The notes under the pieces were generated by a model. It did not search any database and was not told the origin of the DNA. It saw only the letters and a program-made list of their open reading frames with translations. Both the position numbers and the translations under genes were made by a program. 64,000 bases of DNA from Jaapia argillacea MUCL 33604 (lineage: Eukaryota > Basidiomycota > Agaricomycetes > Jaapiales > Jaapiaceae), in NCBI GenBank assembly GCA_000697665.1, contig KL197709.1, forward strand, positions 3,313,978 through 3,377,977, written 5' to 3'. Shown piece by piece: positions 22,507 through 32,597 of the stretch. The first letter of the stretch is position 1, and each line of letters begins with the position of its first letter.

Positions 22507-22803
22507 CCAGTAGTAATGGCCAGCGGACCATGCATATCGACCATTGTTAATGTGCCAGCGGACTCGGCCGACATGTGTCTGCGGCCCATTGTTAATGGCC
22601 CAGCAGACATGCCATTAGTATTGTGTCAGCCGACTTATACCATTAGGCAGCTGAACCAGTAGTAATGGCTCAGCTGACAATGCCAACACGTCATTAGTAA
22701 TGGCTCAGCTGACCTTGGTAGAATATATGCCGACGATCAGTCCGCTGTACATTGATAATACACTCGCGGACATTCCATTAGTAATGGCTCAGCCGACCTA
22801 TAT
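22507..22803 (+). repeat. Left inverted arm and subterminal motif array
   Basis: Contains about seven or eight versions of TTGTTAATGTGCCAGCGGAC, such as TTAGTAATGGCTCAGCTGAC and TTAGTAATGGCTCAGCCGAC. The shared pattern is T(T/A)(G/A)TAATG-(2-4 nt)-CAGC(G/T/C)GAC. Repeated short motifs in subterminal DNA are typical binding sites for the element's own transposase (inference). Confidence 0.75.
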
Positions 22804-23452
22804 ATTTCAGTGCCGGCAGCAGATTATCCACTTTTTGGGTGAGTGCCAGGGACCTGCTCATGCCACGAGACCCAATAGGATTGTAATAGCAATCCTTTGC
22901 ATTTTGAGCGATGACCCCTAGTTTGCGGTTGTCGGGCATTCTGTGGTAATGTTTGCGGGGACCAGCAGGAACCCAGCAAATCAGTATATTGACAGAGAAT
23001 TATGTGCGGACGACTGCATGTTACACTGGCATGATCGCGAGACTTGTAGCTGGTGATAATGCTATCAAAGGGCATCTCAATCCAATCCGTTGGGTCTTAA
23101 TTCTGCAGGCAATGGCAGCGCACAATGTGCGGTGAACAATGTTGTGGATGTTAATAGTCCTGAATGTTGGGATGCGACCACACAATCATTGACAATGATT
23201 GGACGCTGGCGCTGATAGAATCAAACAGTGATAACCTGCTGAAATATTGGTTGACGTTGCGAGACGTTTGCAAGACCGCCGGACAGAGCAGCACTGAACC
23301 TGACAACCAGATAAAAATCTTTGACATTTCTACGAGGGAGTAGATACAATGACAGCGATGATTATACCAATCCAGAGGAAAGAATGTGGAGCATAGTGGG
23401 GGAGCAAGGTAAATACAAGAATGAATTGGACACCGCAAAATCAAACGCAACC
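22804..23452. other. Element interior, no supported gene
   Basis: Lies between the left arm and the stop of the first cargo gene. Short frames only; probably the 3' region of that gene. Confidence 0.4.
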
Positions 23453-25800
23453 TCAAGACTGCGGCAATGACACATAAAACCCTACACGCTTCTTGAGCTC
23501 GCGCATGTCAGCGTCATGAGCCTTCTCAAGCTTTGCAATGTCATTGCTGGTAATCGCGACGGAGCGCAGATCCAACAGACCCTTCCTAGTTGAGTCAACC
23601 TCAGTCGAAAGCTCTTCACAAAGCTTTTCCAGCTTCCTGGACTTGGCCTTGAGGGTTGCGACATCATCGCAGAGGGGCTTCAACTCCTCCTCGACAATCT
23701 TCTCCGTGGCCTTGTCAACGGCTTGTTGGATTATCGCATTGAGCTCATCTTGGGTTCGCTGGAATAAGATAAGATTCGTGAGCAGAGGATGACAACAAAG
23801 GGATGCGACACTCACCGGCAGAATTCCGACCGCATTCGCAATGCGATCTTGAAACTTGGGGACAAGGGGGTAAGACATTGGAACGTCCAACACAGCAGAT
23901 GACGCTACAAAAGCAAAAAGGTTAACCTTCAAGGGTTCAAAGAGAGTTCAAAAGCCTCACCTTGAATCTTTACCTTTGGATCCTTGGGTTCAAAGTCTAA
24001 ATCGAGTATATGAGCTCCTTCAAGCTAAAGTAGCAGAAAACATACCTATGGTCGTGATCTTGCTACCTCCGGCAACGGGCTTCGGCTTTGGTGGGAGATG
24101 AACAATCAGCTGCAAGCTCTTCCCTCCTTCCTTCAGAGGAGCCTTGGGCTTCTCAGGCTCAGCAATGTCCTCCTCACTGTTGACGATAACCTCCTTCAAC
24201 TTAGACTTTTTGGAGCGACTGGGTCTCTCAGGCGGCGGAGCAACAGCCGGAGGATCGGCATCTTGCACGGTAGCCTTGGGGGCACCTCGTTTGGTCTTGG
24301 GAGGAACAGGCGCAGGAGGTTGCAATTCGTTTGTGGGATCCACGGGAGGATCAGCATCTGGCTTGTTACCTTTTGCAATACCTCGTTTGAGTTTAGGGCA
24401 AACCGGTGCCGGAGGTTCCAGCTCGGTCTGAGGTTCCATGGCAGCTGGGACAGCCCTCTTGTTGGGGATGTGAGGGGCATCAGGTGGGAGACCACTAAAC
24501 ACGGTAGTTCCTGGCCCATAGACAGGACCTGGTAGCCCCATGGGCTCCACATCCTTTGTGGTTGCCTTGGCCTTCGACTTCCCCTTGTTGGGGGGGCGAA
24601 TGACTCGGATGGGTTGAGCCTTGGGATCGAAGTAGGGGTTGGGTATAAGGGCGGAGGTAGTCCCCTTGTGGCCGCAGTTGTAGTGCTTTGCAGTGCACCA
24701 GAGGCAGTTGCCGCCGTCCTTATAGTTCGTGCATATGGCGTTTGCACGAGCACAAGTCACGCAAGGCGTAGCAAACATCTAAGGGACATGAAAAACAGTC
24801 TCGCACAGATGATATCAGACTCACCATCCGAAACAACTTCGTGAGGTCAACCAGGTAACCTGAGATGGAAGCATCCAAGATCTCCAGAGGCTCATTCGCC
24901 GCATCCTTGGACTTCACTCTCTTGGGAGTGACCTTATGAGGGGAATCCAGCGCGGGATGCTTCTGCCTCGATGAACCAGCCACACACTCTCCACCCTCCG
25001 CAACTTCCATCAGGACATCCCCACCATCGTCGCCCAGATCCATCTCCTCATCTTCCAACTCCTGTCCACTTGTATCTTGGCCCCCACCCTCCTCCACAAT
25101 TGCAGCCTCCTCCTTCTCACTTTCCCTCCCCACGGTCATATCGGCATCTTTCATCGGAACATCCTGAGCATCGGCCTTACTCTTGCCCTTTGCGATGGCA
25201 GGGATGCGAGCTGAAGAGGGTTGAGGTGGAGGAGGGAGGAGGCAAGGGTTCAAGTGTGCAGAGGGAGCAGAGACAGGGGTCACATCGCCAGAGATCATCT
25301 GAGGATCGACAGATGGAGCTGGAATCTGTCAGCGACATCATTGAGAAATCAAGATCAAACATACCAGAAGCATCCTCTGCTAGCCAAAACTTAGCAGCCA
25401 TGGGGCGATCATGCACCCATTCTGGCAATTCATCCTTCCAGAAGCTGGCATCAACGTTGAAATGATCTGGAGATAGCTCAATCAGGTCTGCAGCTGAGAG
25501 CCTCCTCCTCTGCGCGACTGCTCCCCATTTGAGGTGTTGCAGGTCTGCAACGAGCCGTGTAAGCCTGAGGGGACGGTAAACATCCAGATAGGTATTGACA
25601 ACGTCCCGAGCAGCCGACAGAGCACTTTCAAACTGGTCAAATTCATTTTCAATGAAAGGAATCCAAGCCTCGAGGTCACGCGGACTAGCGTTGGCAATGC
25701 AAGAGTGCCAGAGGTTAACACGGTGAGAGAACATGTAGAGGACGTAAGAGAATGGCCTGAGGGCAGCCTTAGCAGCGTTGATGCGTTCAACAGGGGCCAT
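23453..25800 (-). CDS. Cargo gene: Zn2Cys6-like cluster and coiled coil
   Basis: Exons on the minus strand. The first starts MAPVERINAAKAALRPF and carries a helical N-terminal region to about 25370. A second has Pro/Ser- and acid-rich linkers (to 24826). The third starts at 24778 with CVTCARANAIC, eight residues, then CLWCTAKHYNC: the spacing C-2-C-6-C-8-C-2-C-6-C fits the Zn2Cys6 binuclear cluster, though the usual basic residues between Cys 2 and 3 are missing. It continues with repeated Pro-rich basic segments such as PPKTKRGAPKAT. A last exon (from about 23760) is a coiled coil (RTQDELNAIIQQAVDKATEK onward) ending at 23453. Splice sites look good and I see no stop, so it may be intact. 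A DNA-binding or transposition-accessory role is inference. Confidence 0.65.
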
Positions 25801-26011
25801 GGTATGTGACGAGTAGAACAGTGGTTGTGTTGAGTTGGTTGACTAGAGTAGCAAAGGTCGCAGTGCAAGATATTCCCGGGAACAGCCGGCAATGTGGACG
25901 TGAGGCAAAGGCACAACCACCGTGAGAGTTTGGACTTCATCATTGGCCGCGCAGTCTGCATACCTCTGCCTTTGATGTCTTTGCTATTCAATTCTGCTTT
26001 TCAACGCCAGT

Positions 26012-27681
26012 ATGGACGCTCGCTTTTTGCCTGAGGACTCCGAGATTCTGCAGAATGAGCGCAGTATGAATCATGTAATTCCTAAGTTGATGGCATTGCT
26101 GAGAATCATTGCGTCACCAGAAGCGACTCCAGCGTCTGTTTTTGACCCCATAAAAGGGTTGAATTGGTCTGCCGGTACAACACTATCAGCGCTGTTTGAG
26201 AGGGGATATTTGGGTCAAGTCAATGAAGGAATTGCCGGCCCATCGCTGAGTATCATAGATAGAGGCGACTTGAATTTTGGTGCGTTCATTCTCTTTGGGA
26301 GGATGTTTCATTGCTTCAACTATCCGCACATCAGATCAAATTCCCCTGTCGCCGAGTCTTAGTTGGGTGCATTCATCGACCATTGGCAAGAACGACGACT
26401 TCAACCCTGGGTTCGAAGTCCCGCACATCGTCCCGCAAAGCGACCCAAGGAGCCCTTCCATCGTCTCAAAGTTTGGGATACCATTGCCAGTCCAGGATTT
26501 GACTCTAGGTTGTCCTATGACCCCCCCTACTCAGGAGGTCGATCCTATGGACTTGACCCCTCCTCTGGCTTCTTATGAACAACCGGTTGAATCCAGCTGC
26601 GTCGACTGTCATCTCATGGACGCTGGAGAGTTGACACCACCTCCACTTACATTTCGACAACTTGCCGCTGACAGTGGCTCCAACATCAAAGAGCCTTCAA
26701 TGGTTGTCGATGCTGTCAGCATGAATCTGCCCATTCTCGACCCCTTCGATCTCTCTCCACCGCCTCCAACCCAATCGCAGCCTAGGCTTTGCAGCCCTTT
26801 CAACTTGTCACCACCTCCTCCATCTAACCCCCAACAGTTATTTTCTTTCCGGCCAGAATCTCATGATCCACCTCAATCCCCGAGCGTCACACCTGTCCCC
26901 AAGATGCTGCATCCCATTGCGTTGATGCCGGCAATAGAGATTCATGACGTACCAAAGTCCTCAACAATGCAGCGTAGACCCAAGCCGCAGAGGGTTCAAA
27001 TTCCATCAAAGAGAGAAAATTCGGTCATTGAGGTCAAAATGCCGACTGTAGTCCAACGCCCCAATCTCACCATCCAAACTGTCTGGCATGTTGATCAGCC
27101 TCCGAGGACAGAGGCATCACAGATCCAAGTCAACATAGGAGACGATGCAAACGACTTGACTTCACTGACCCCCGAGCTCCGCAAACGCATCAAGAAAGAA
27201 ATAACTCCTATTAAGATACCTGGAGTTGATGCAATTGACCTCACCAAATCCACGCCACCCGTTCACACCACATCTGCTCAAAATGCTGAGGCTGGACCCT
27301 CAGATGACCAGCCGCGTTTTGCTACAAGCTGGGGAGTGTTTCCACCTCCTCATCAGCGACCTTACCCATCTTCATATTACAATCAGCTGGTGAGTGTATC
27401 CCAGAATACCTTTGTACCAATCTGATTTCAAGCAGCCATCTCACTGGGGAGTTGATACCACCGGTTGCGAGGTGTTCTGGTCTCACCACGTTGGGACAGC
27501 ATTGCTCAATGATGAGAGGAACGTCTTTGAGGCTGGGCATTCGTTCCAGGGTTATCACAATCTCTGAGCGACTTTGAATGATGTGGAGACTCAGGGTAGG
27601 TTGCTGGAGATGCAGCTGAAGTCGCTGCAATCTCTTGCTGCCACCATTGAGTATGCGGAGGCAGCGGACATTGTATCATGA
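26012..27681 (+). pseudogene. Cargo gene: Pro-rich protein of unknown function
   Basis: Exon 1 (26012-about 26279) starts MDARFLPEDSEILQNERSMN. An intron of about 54 nt leads in frame to a long Pro/Ser-rich exon with repeated MDLTPP, FDLSPPPPT and FNLSPPPPSN units, and a basic patch (LRKRIKKEITPIKIPG). After a second intron (about 27390-27433) the last exon reads SHWGVDTTGCEVFWSHHVG and ends in a short helical tail at 27681. One in-frame TGA (27565-27567) interrupts that exon; CGA there would restore Arg. It is transcribed away from the cysteine-cluster gene, from a shared ~210-bp promoter region. Family not recognised. Confidence 0.6.
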
Positions 27682-27784
27682 TTCAACTTTGTACTTATTG
27701 TGCAATGTAAATAATACTTGACTCTAAGGCTAAGACAAAGGCCTACAGAATGGAATGAATGGATCTGTGCGCCCACCAGGCCAA

Positions 27785-28703
27785 TCACCTCTTCATCCTG
27801 GGCTTCTTGGAAAGTGTCCTTGGCACAGCAGGCCTCTTAGGTGCTGGCTTTGCAGGACATGGGCTATGCGAGATGTACAACTTCTTCACCGGAGTCACGT
27901 CAGATCCATCCGACACTTTGGGCCTCTTCTTAGGAGGACCCGTCTCTGACACATGGTCAGTTAAAGCTGGAACAAATGTGTACAAACTCACTCAAAGTAG
28001 GCTCTGCAGGCGTAGACCATTGCTTCTCCGCCCTCTTGCGTTTCTCAACGCGGACCAGTAAAGGAAGCGGTAGGTTACCGGCATCTGTGAGAGGACTCTG
28101 CGCGGCTATACAGAACCATCAGAATCAAAAAATGTCAGAGAATCATTGAGATATGCAGCATACCGGCAGTTGTAGGTGTAGGTAAAGAGGTAATAAATTT
28201 AGGAGTAGCAGTGGGTGTATTGACATCCATCGCATTCCCTTTCAAACCATGCAAGTCCGGGTTCTTGAGGGTCATTCGACAAACTGCAGTAAGAAGCAAA
28301 ACCTACCTGTATGAGGGGGAGAGTGTGCCAGAAGACTAGGTTCATTTGCCGAGCAGTTGGAGCTACTGGGCCCAGTTGATTTACTGCCGCTGGACTTTGG
28401 AAGGGTCGGCTCCTTTGGTTTTCCAAAGGCCGGCTTCAGCTTTGGATAAGGCCTGAAACTGGCATGATCTATCAATGAATAGTGAGCACCGTTCAGGACA
28501 TTTTGCACATCTCTAACCAATGCTCGCACCGTGCAGGCTTGGATCCATTGGATCCCTGCCCAGAGGTCGTCCAAGGCTGGCTGCCTTCGCCTTGCCAAAT
28601 TGCAGCTGTGTTTTTGGATATTGCTCGGAACCTGAAGGTTCTGCAACACCATCAGCACATACCTTCCACAGATGCCGGGACATACCACTGTCTGCTGGGA
28701 CAC
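27785..28703 (-). CDS. Cargo gene: basic, NLS-rich protein
   Basis: A main exon has RRQPALDDLWAGIQWIQAC, ALVRDVQNVLNGAHYSLID and a Pro/Lys/Ser-rich stretch. Smaller exons follow: AAQSPLTDAGNLPLPLLVRV with EKRKRAEKQW, then TGPPKKRPKVSDGSDVTPVK and a Lys/Pro-rich end (LSKKPRMKR) at 27785. Several PKKRPK-like segments are likely nuclear localisation signals. The start is uncertain: two frames overlap near 28700. Function unknown; position and strand suggest part of the same cargo block as its neighbours. Confidence 0.45.
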
Positions 28704-28862
28704 CTGTCAAGGTGTCACCTTCTGGGAGGGAGGCCCCTTCTCACACTACAATGGAAGCCAGTCAGTACATGGAGCCCAAGTGAGAGTTGAGTATTATCTA
28801 CCTTCTCCGTCAGAGCCTGCGACGTCAGATCCATCGCCCTTATCACCTTCCTCATCGCCTAT
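28704..28862. other. Short intergenic stretch within cargo block
   Basis: Between two minus-strand cargo genes; probably the promoter of the downstream one. Confidence 0.35.
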
Positions 28863-30533
28863 TCATCTATCAGACATATCCAGGCCAGAAATAAGAGTAT
28901 CCTCACTGGTGCGGTAGTCCTCTTCCTCCATTGAGGCAATCTCGTCCTCGGTTTCATCCTCTGGCACAGTTTTAGCCTTTGACTTACCTTTGGATCTAGT
29001 CGTGATACTTTGACCGGAGCCAGTTGAATTGGAATTAGTCTGCTTGGAAGTTGATTTTGTCTTTCTGCTGTGTTTCTCCTTCCCTTTACCCTTCTGGGCC
29101 TTTGGGTTGAATGGTGGTGCCTTCCGGGCCTCTGCGGATACAATCAGCAATGTGGGAATGTTGGATAAAACAAATTGTCACCTTCCAGTGTCTTGGACGT
29201 CCGTGTCCACCTGAAAACACTGTTCCGCGCTGTGTTGTTGAGCTTCATTAGCATGTCATAAGAATAGTCCCTGTGCATCTGGGATGGGTCCTGCAACACT
29301 CCGCTGCTAGGAATCCACTTTGGGTCCATCCAAAGCTCGGGCTCTTGAGACACCTGCGCCCAAGGTACCCCAGACTTTCCGCCGGATTGCTGCACTGATT
29401 GCATAGATTCAGTGTGGCTTTACCCTCCACAGTGTGCTAAACTTACTCCAAGTGAGGTTGAGGAAATCTCAGAGGACCACTTCGCACACAGCCTTCTTGT
29501 TTGGGAGGGGATCCGGCAATATGGGATAGTTATTGTTGTCTATTTCTAACTGCAGGTTCTCTTTCACCTTTTTATTATGACTGGGCATCGACCTGGGATT
29601 GCTGGCATCAGAATTCTTGTCTCGATCTGAGCCTCCTAGTCAGATAAGTCAGAGTCAGCGAATGGGATGGCATACTGATTTCTGTCTTTAACCATCGAGC
29701 CCAATGGACCAAAGCCTCGCTCTCCTCAAAAGCTTCGTTCTCCCAAAGAAAGCCACAACCCGGCGTGTCGATGCTACATCGCGTTCAGCGCCATGGGGAC
29801 CAAATTAAGAGTAAGCAACAAACCAGAAGTAAATAATCTTCCCATCCGACCCTTTATATCCAAAGAGAGTCACTGCATACACTCCCAGCTTCTCCTGCAT
29901 GAGCCGCAGAAACTTGGTGACCGATGCCATCGCGCGCTTCTCTGCCGCCCTAAAAGAGTGTTAATACCATCCTCGATTAAAGCCGTGTGTCTCACCTCTG
30001 TTGCACGGCGGGAGGAGGACCCAGCCTGTTCCACTCTGCGGCACACTTTTCATGCTCTCTCTTCATATCAGGGTCGAGACCTCTCATGAGTTCGCTGACC
30101 ACAATCTGGTAATACTTGAATGTTCCCTTGGGATCATCGGACTCACGCTTCTTCTCCTGCTGCCTCTCCTTGATGTCTTCAAACATGAGGTATTCAAGAA
30201 CAGACTTGGGACTCCACTTCCGCATGAAAAAGCCAATGAGATTGCTGACCGAGTTTGGCACCTCATTCAACATCCAGTTGGATACCGCCTGCCATATTCG
30301 TCAAGCATGGGCTGGGAAGTGATTTCAAATCTTACCTTCGTGATGCTCATCTTGACCTTTGTCGTCACCAGACCAACAGCTTCCAAACGCGTGACAATGG
30401 CCTGGGTAGCTTCATCTAGAAGGGGCTTACGCTGATGCCGTTTGGCGGCGTTGTACCGCTCGCAGAAATCTATGAGAACATCGATGTCGGGGTCAGTGAG
30501 GTCGTAACTGGGCGCTTCTTGTCGGGGAGGCAT
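28863..30533 (-). CDS. Cargo gene: conserved KDZ-associated hypothetical
   Basis: Six or more exons. The first starts at 30533 (MPPRQEAPSYDLTDPDIDVL) and ends at a GTAAGA donor. The second has SNWMLNEVPNSVSNLIGFFM and VVSELMRGLDPDMKREHEKC, and a third AAEKRAMASVTKFLRLMQEK with LFGYKGSDGKIIYFW. Later exons carry EIDNNNYPILPDPLPNKKAV, VPWAQVSQEPELWMDPKWIP and LMKLNNTARNSVFRW. The last is Lys/Ser-rich and acidic, ending GLDMSDR. The order of motifs resembles a gene type I associate with fungal mobile regions, but I cannot name a domain. I saw no stop codon in the exons I could join. It is divergent from the TET/JBP gene. Confidence 0.6.
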
Positions 30534-30606
30534 GAGTGTGGGAAGGCAGAGAGGGGGTGTATCAACAAAGGAAAATTTTGGAAATCATGATGTGTCACCA
30601 TCACCT

Positions 30607-30722
30607 GAGTCGCATAAAGTAATTACAGTCGTGTTGCGTCGCATGAAGTAATTACAGTCGCGTTGCGTCGCGCTAAGTAATTACAGTCGCGTCGCGTCAC
30701 ACGATGTGATTACAGTTGCATC
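30607..30722. repeat. Four tandem copies of a 29-bp CpG-rich unit
   Basis: Units at 30607, 30636, 30665 and 30694, exactly 29 bp each. The core is AAGTAATTACAGTCG flanked by GCGTCGC-type sequence; the fourth copy has diverged (GATGTGATTACAGTTG). The array sits ~70 bp upstream of the minus-strand cargo gene start and ~550 bp upstream of the TET/JBP start, in the divergent promoter. Confidence 0.9.
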
Positions 30723-31275
30723 GCCCAAAGCATGACATTTATCCTGGATATTGAGCTCACAACTTGCAATCGGTCAGATAAGCTGCTTGCCATGAGCTTG
30801 AATAGTCTGGGCTCAGATCATACGTAGTGTCTAGCAAACCAGACATTGAAACATTTCAATCTGGCTATACACCGGTCAGCAGACTTGTCAAGCAAAATTT
30901 GACTCTGGCCAGAGAAGCAGGATGGCCTGAAGTGTGCTCGAAAGCATCCAAAACCTAGCTGTTGAAGTCAAGAAAAGAGTGCAAGACATCGGAAAGAGGA
31001 TAGGAAAGGTTGTGGTGTATTTGATGGTCAACGATGCATTGAATTACTCTGACCTTCATAGTTGTGTCGAGGACAACCATTTTTCAACTCAGCTCATGGA
31101 ATGGTTGATTTGAGGCCCATTCACAGAGCAAGGGAGGGAGCAACACCTAAACCCAATGAAAGATGCATGTGGCTGGAGCTGGCGTGGCAGACAGCCTCCT
31201 TTATCCAGCGCGAGACACTAGCCGATCACTCTTTTGCGCCTTTCACCACAATCATTTATCACCACTCTCACTGTC

Positions 31276-32489
31276 ATGCCTCTCTTTTTAGATCAGACTG
31301 ATATTAATCAGGCCCTAAAGCTGGGACATGAAATGTCCAGGCACCTGAACTTTCAATTCCGGGTCAAATTGGGCCATAACGTGGTTCCTGGGACTCCTTT
31401 ACTGCGAATCCCTCAAATCCTGCAACAGGAATGTGAGCAAATGTCCTCCATTCTAGCAGAGGCATTTTTACGCCACAGTAAGCCTCCTCTGGTCTCTGCA
31501 TTTCTCTCACCAACCCTTCGCAGTCAATCTTGACTGGACGGCAACCGACTACGTGCACCATTTGGGTGTCAAGGCTGACGGCTTTCGATCTAAATGAGAA
31601 GAAGTTGTGGACTCTCAATACGGCCATATCTATGGTCCCAATTTCCCAATTATCACAAAACCCTGCATGATCGTCGACGCCAAAGGGTACATTCTGTTCT
31701 GGTTTCTTCCGGGCCTGTTGCACCCAGACATACAGGTCAGTTCAAGCCTGTTCTGACCTTTGGCATGCCATTGACTATTCGCAGAACGATATGTTTCATG
31801 CCGCGGCCCATTTGAATCCTCAGCTAGTCGGAACAGGGTCTTGCGAGAAGACCACGGGTTGGAGAGGTTCACCCGCGCTCCTCAAACCAAAGGACGAATG
31901 TCCTCACATTGAACCTGGGCTACTCTTGGGCGGCAGGTATGTGGTGTCATTGTTGCCAGCCATCTATTGTCCGAGCAGTTTCAGGGCATCAACGATGACC
32001 TATGCACCTCCAAGACCATGCAGAGCATGGCCATGCTTACAGGTACCTAACCTTGGCTGAAGTCCATGCTCAAGGGGAACGCCGTGATGAATGCTGTGTT
32101 GAGCGTGATTCATCCTGACCTTTATCTTGTAGGGAGCATCGCCCGCAGTCTACTGAGGGAATCAGATTCCCACTCCACAGTGATGGAGCATTGGAATTCT
32201 GTGTACTCAGGCGTCACGGTCATTACCAACCGAGAGACACCTGTTCATAGGGATCCCAATTGCCGACTGGGCTGGTTCGACCTGCTCGCTACTGTTGGAC
32301 CATATCAATATGCGGAACTGGAGTTGAGGGGTCTTGGACTAAGGTTCCCTTTGCGCACTCAGTGGATATGTGATCAAGCATGGTGTCTCGCCCAGCAATG
32401 GAGAGAGGGTCTGCTATGCATATTTCATGAGGGATAGGGTGTTGTGTAGATTAGGAGTTCCCACGGCCCCTCCAGTTAGAGTGGACTGA
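31276..32489 (+). pseudogene. TET/JBP-family dioxygenase relic
   Basis: Fe(II)/2-oxoglutarate oxygenases of this family oxidise 5-methylcytosine or thymine in DNA. Start MPLFLDQTDINQALKLGHEM; an intron follows FLRH; later exons have KPCMIVDAKGYILFWFLPG, MLKGNAVMNAVLSVIHPDLY and VYSGVTVITNRETPVHRDPN. HRD there is the HxD iron-binding motif. FDLLATVGPYQYAELELRG follows, and finally SGYVIKHGVSPSNGERVCYA with the distal His and the Arg that binds 2-oxoglutarate. The last part is in a different frame: about 7 residues plus the frame are lost after LRGLGL (near 32343). There is a TGA at 31595-31597, a TAA at 32048-32050 and further frame loss in the exon near 31900. The gene lies directly upstream of the KDZ transposase, as is typical, but this copy is dead. 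Confidence 0.85.
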
Positions 32490-32597
32490 TTTGGTGCAAG
32501 TCCCACCGGAAGCCAGGCGGCAAGTGCCGGATACCCACAACTGTGATTACACTGCTCTCCTTGGGAATCAATAGCGTTCATCTGCTTCACTCCGTTG

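Noticed and set aside
24098-24535. Plus-strand open frames of 95-145 codons opposite the Cys-cluster gene
   Set aside because: Antisense shadows of a GC-rich, Pro/Lys-rich coding exon; no splice or domain support.
30001-30435. Plus-strand 144-codon frame
   Set aside because: Antisense shadow of the multi-exon cargo gene, which has consistent splice sites.
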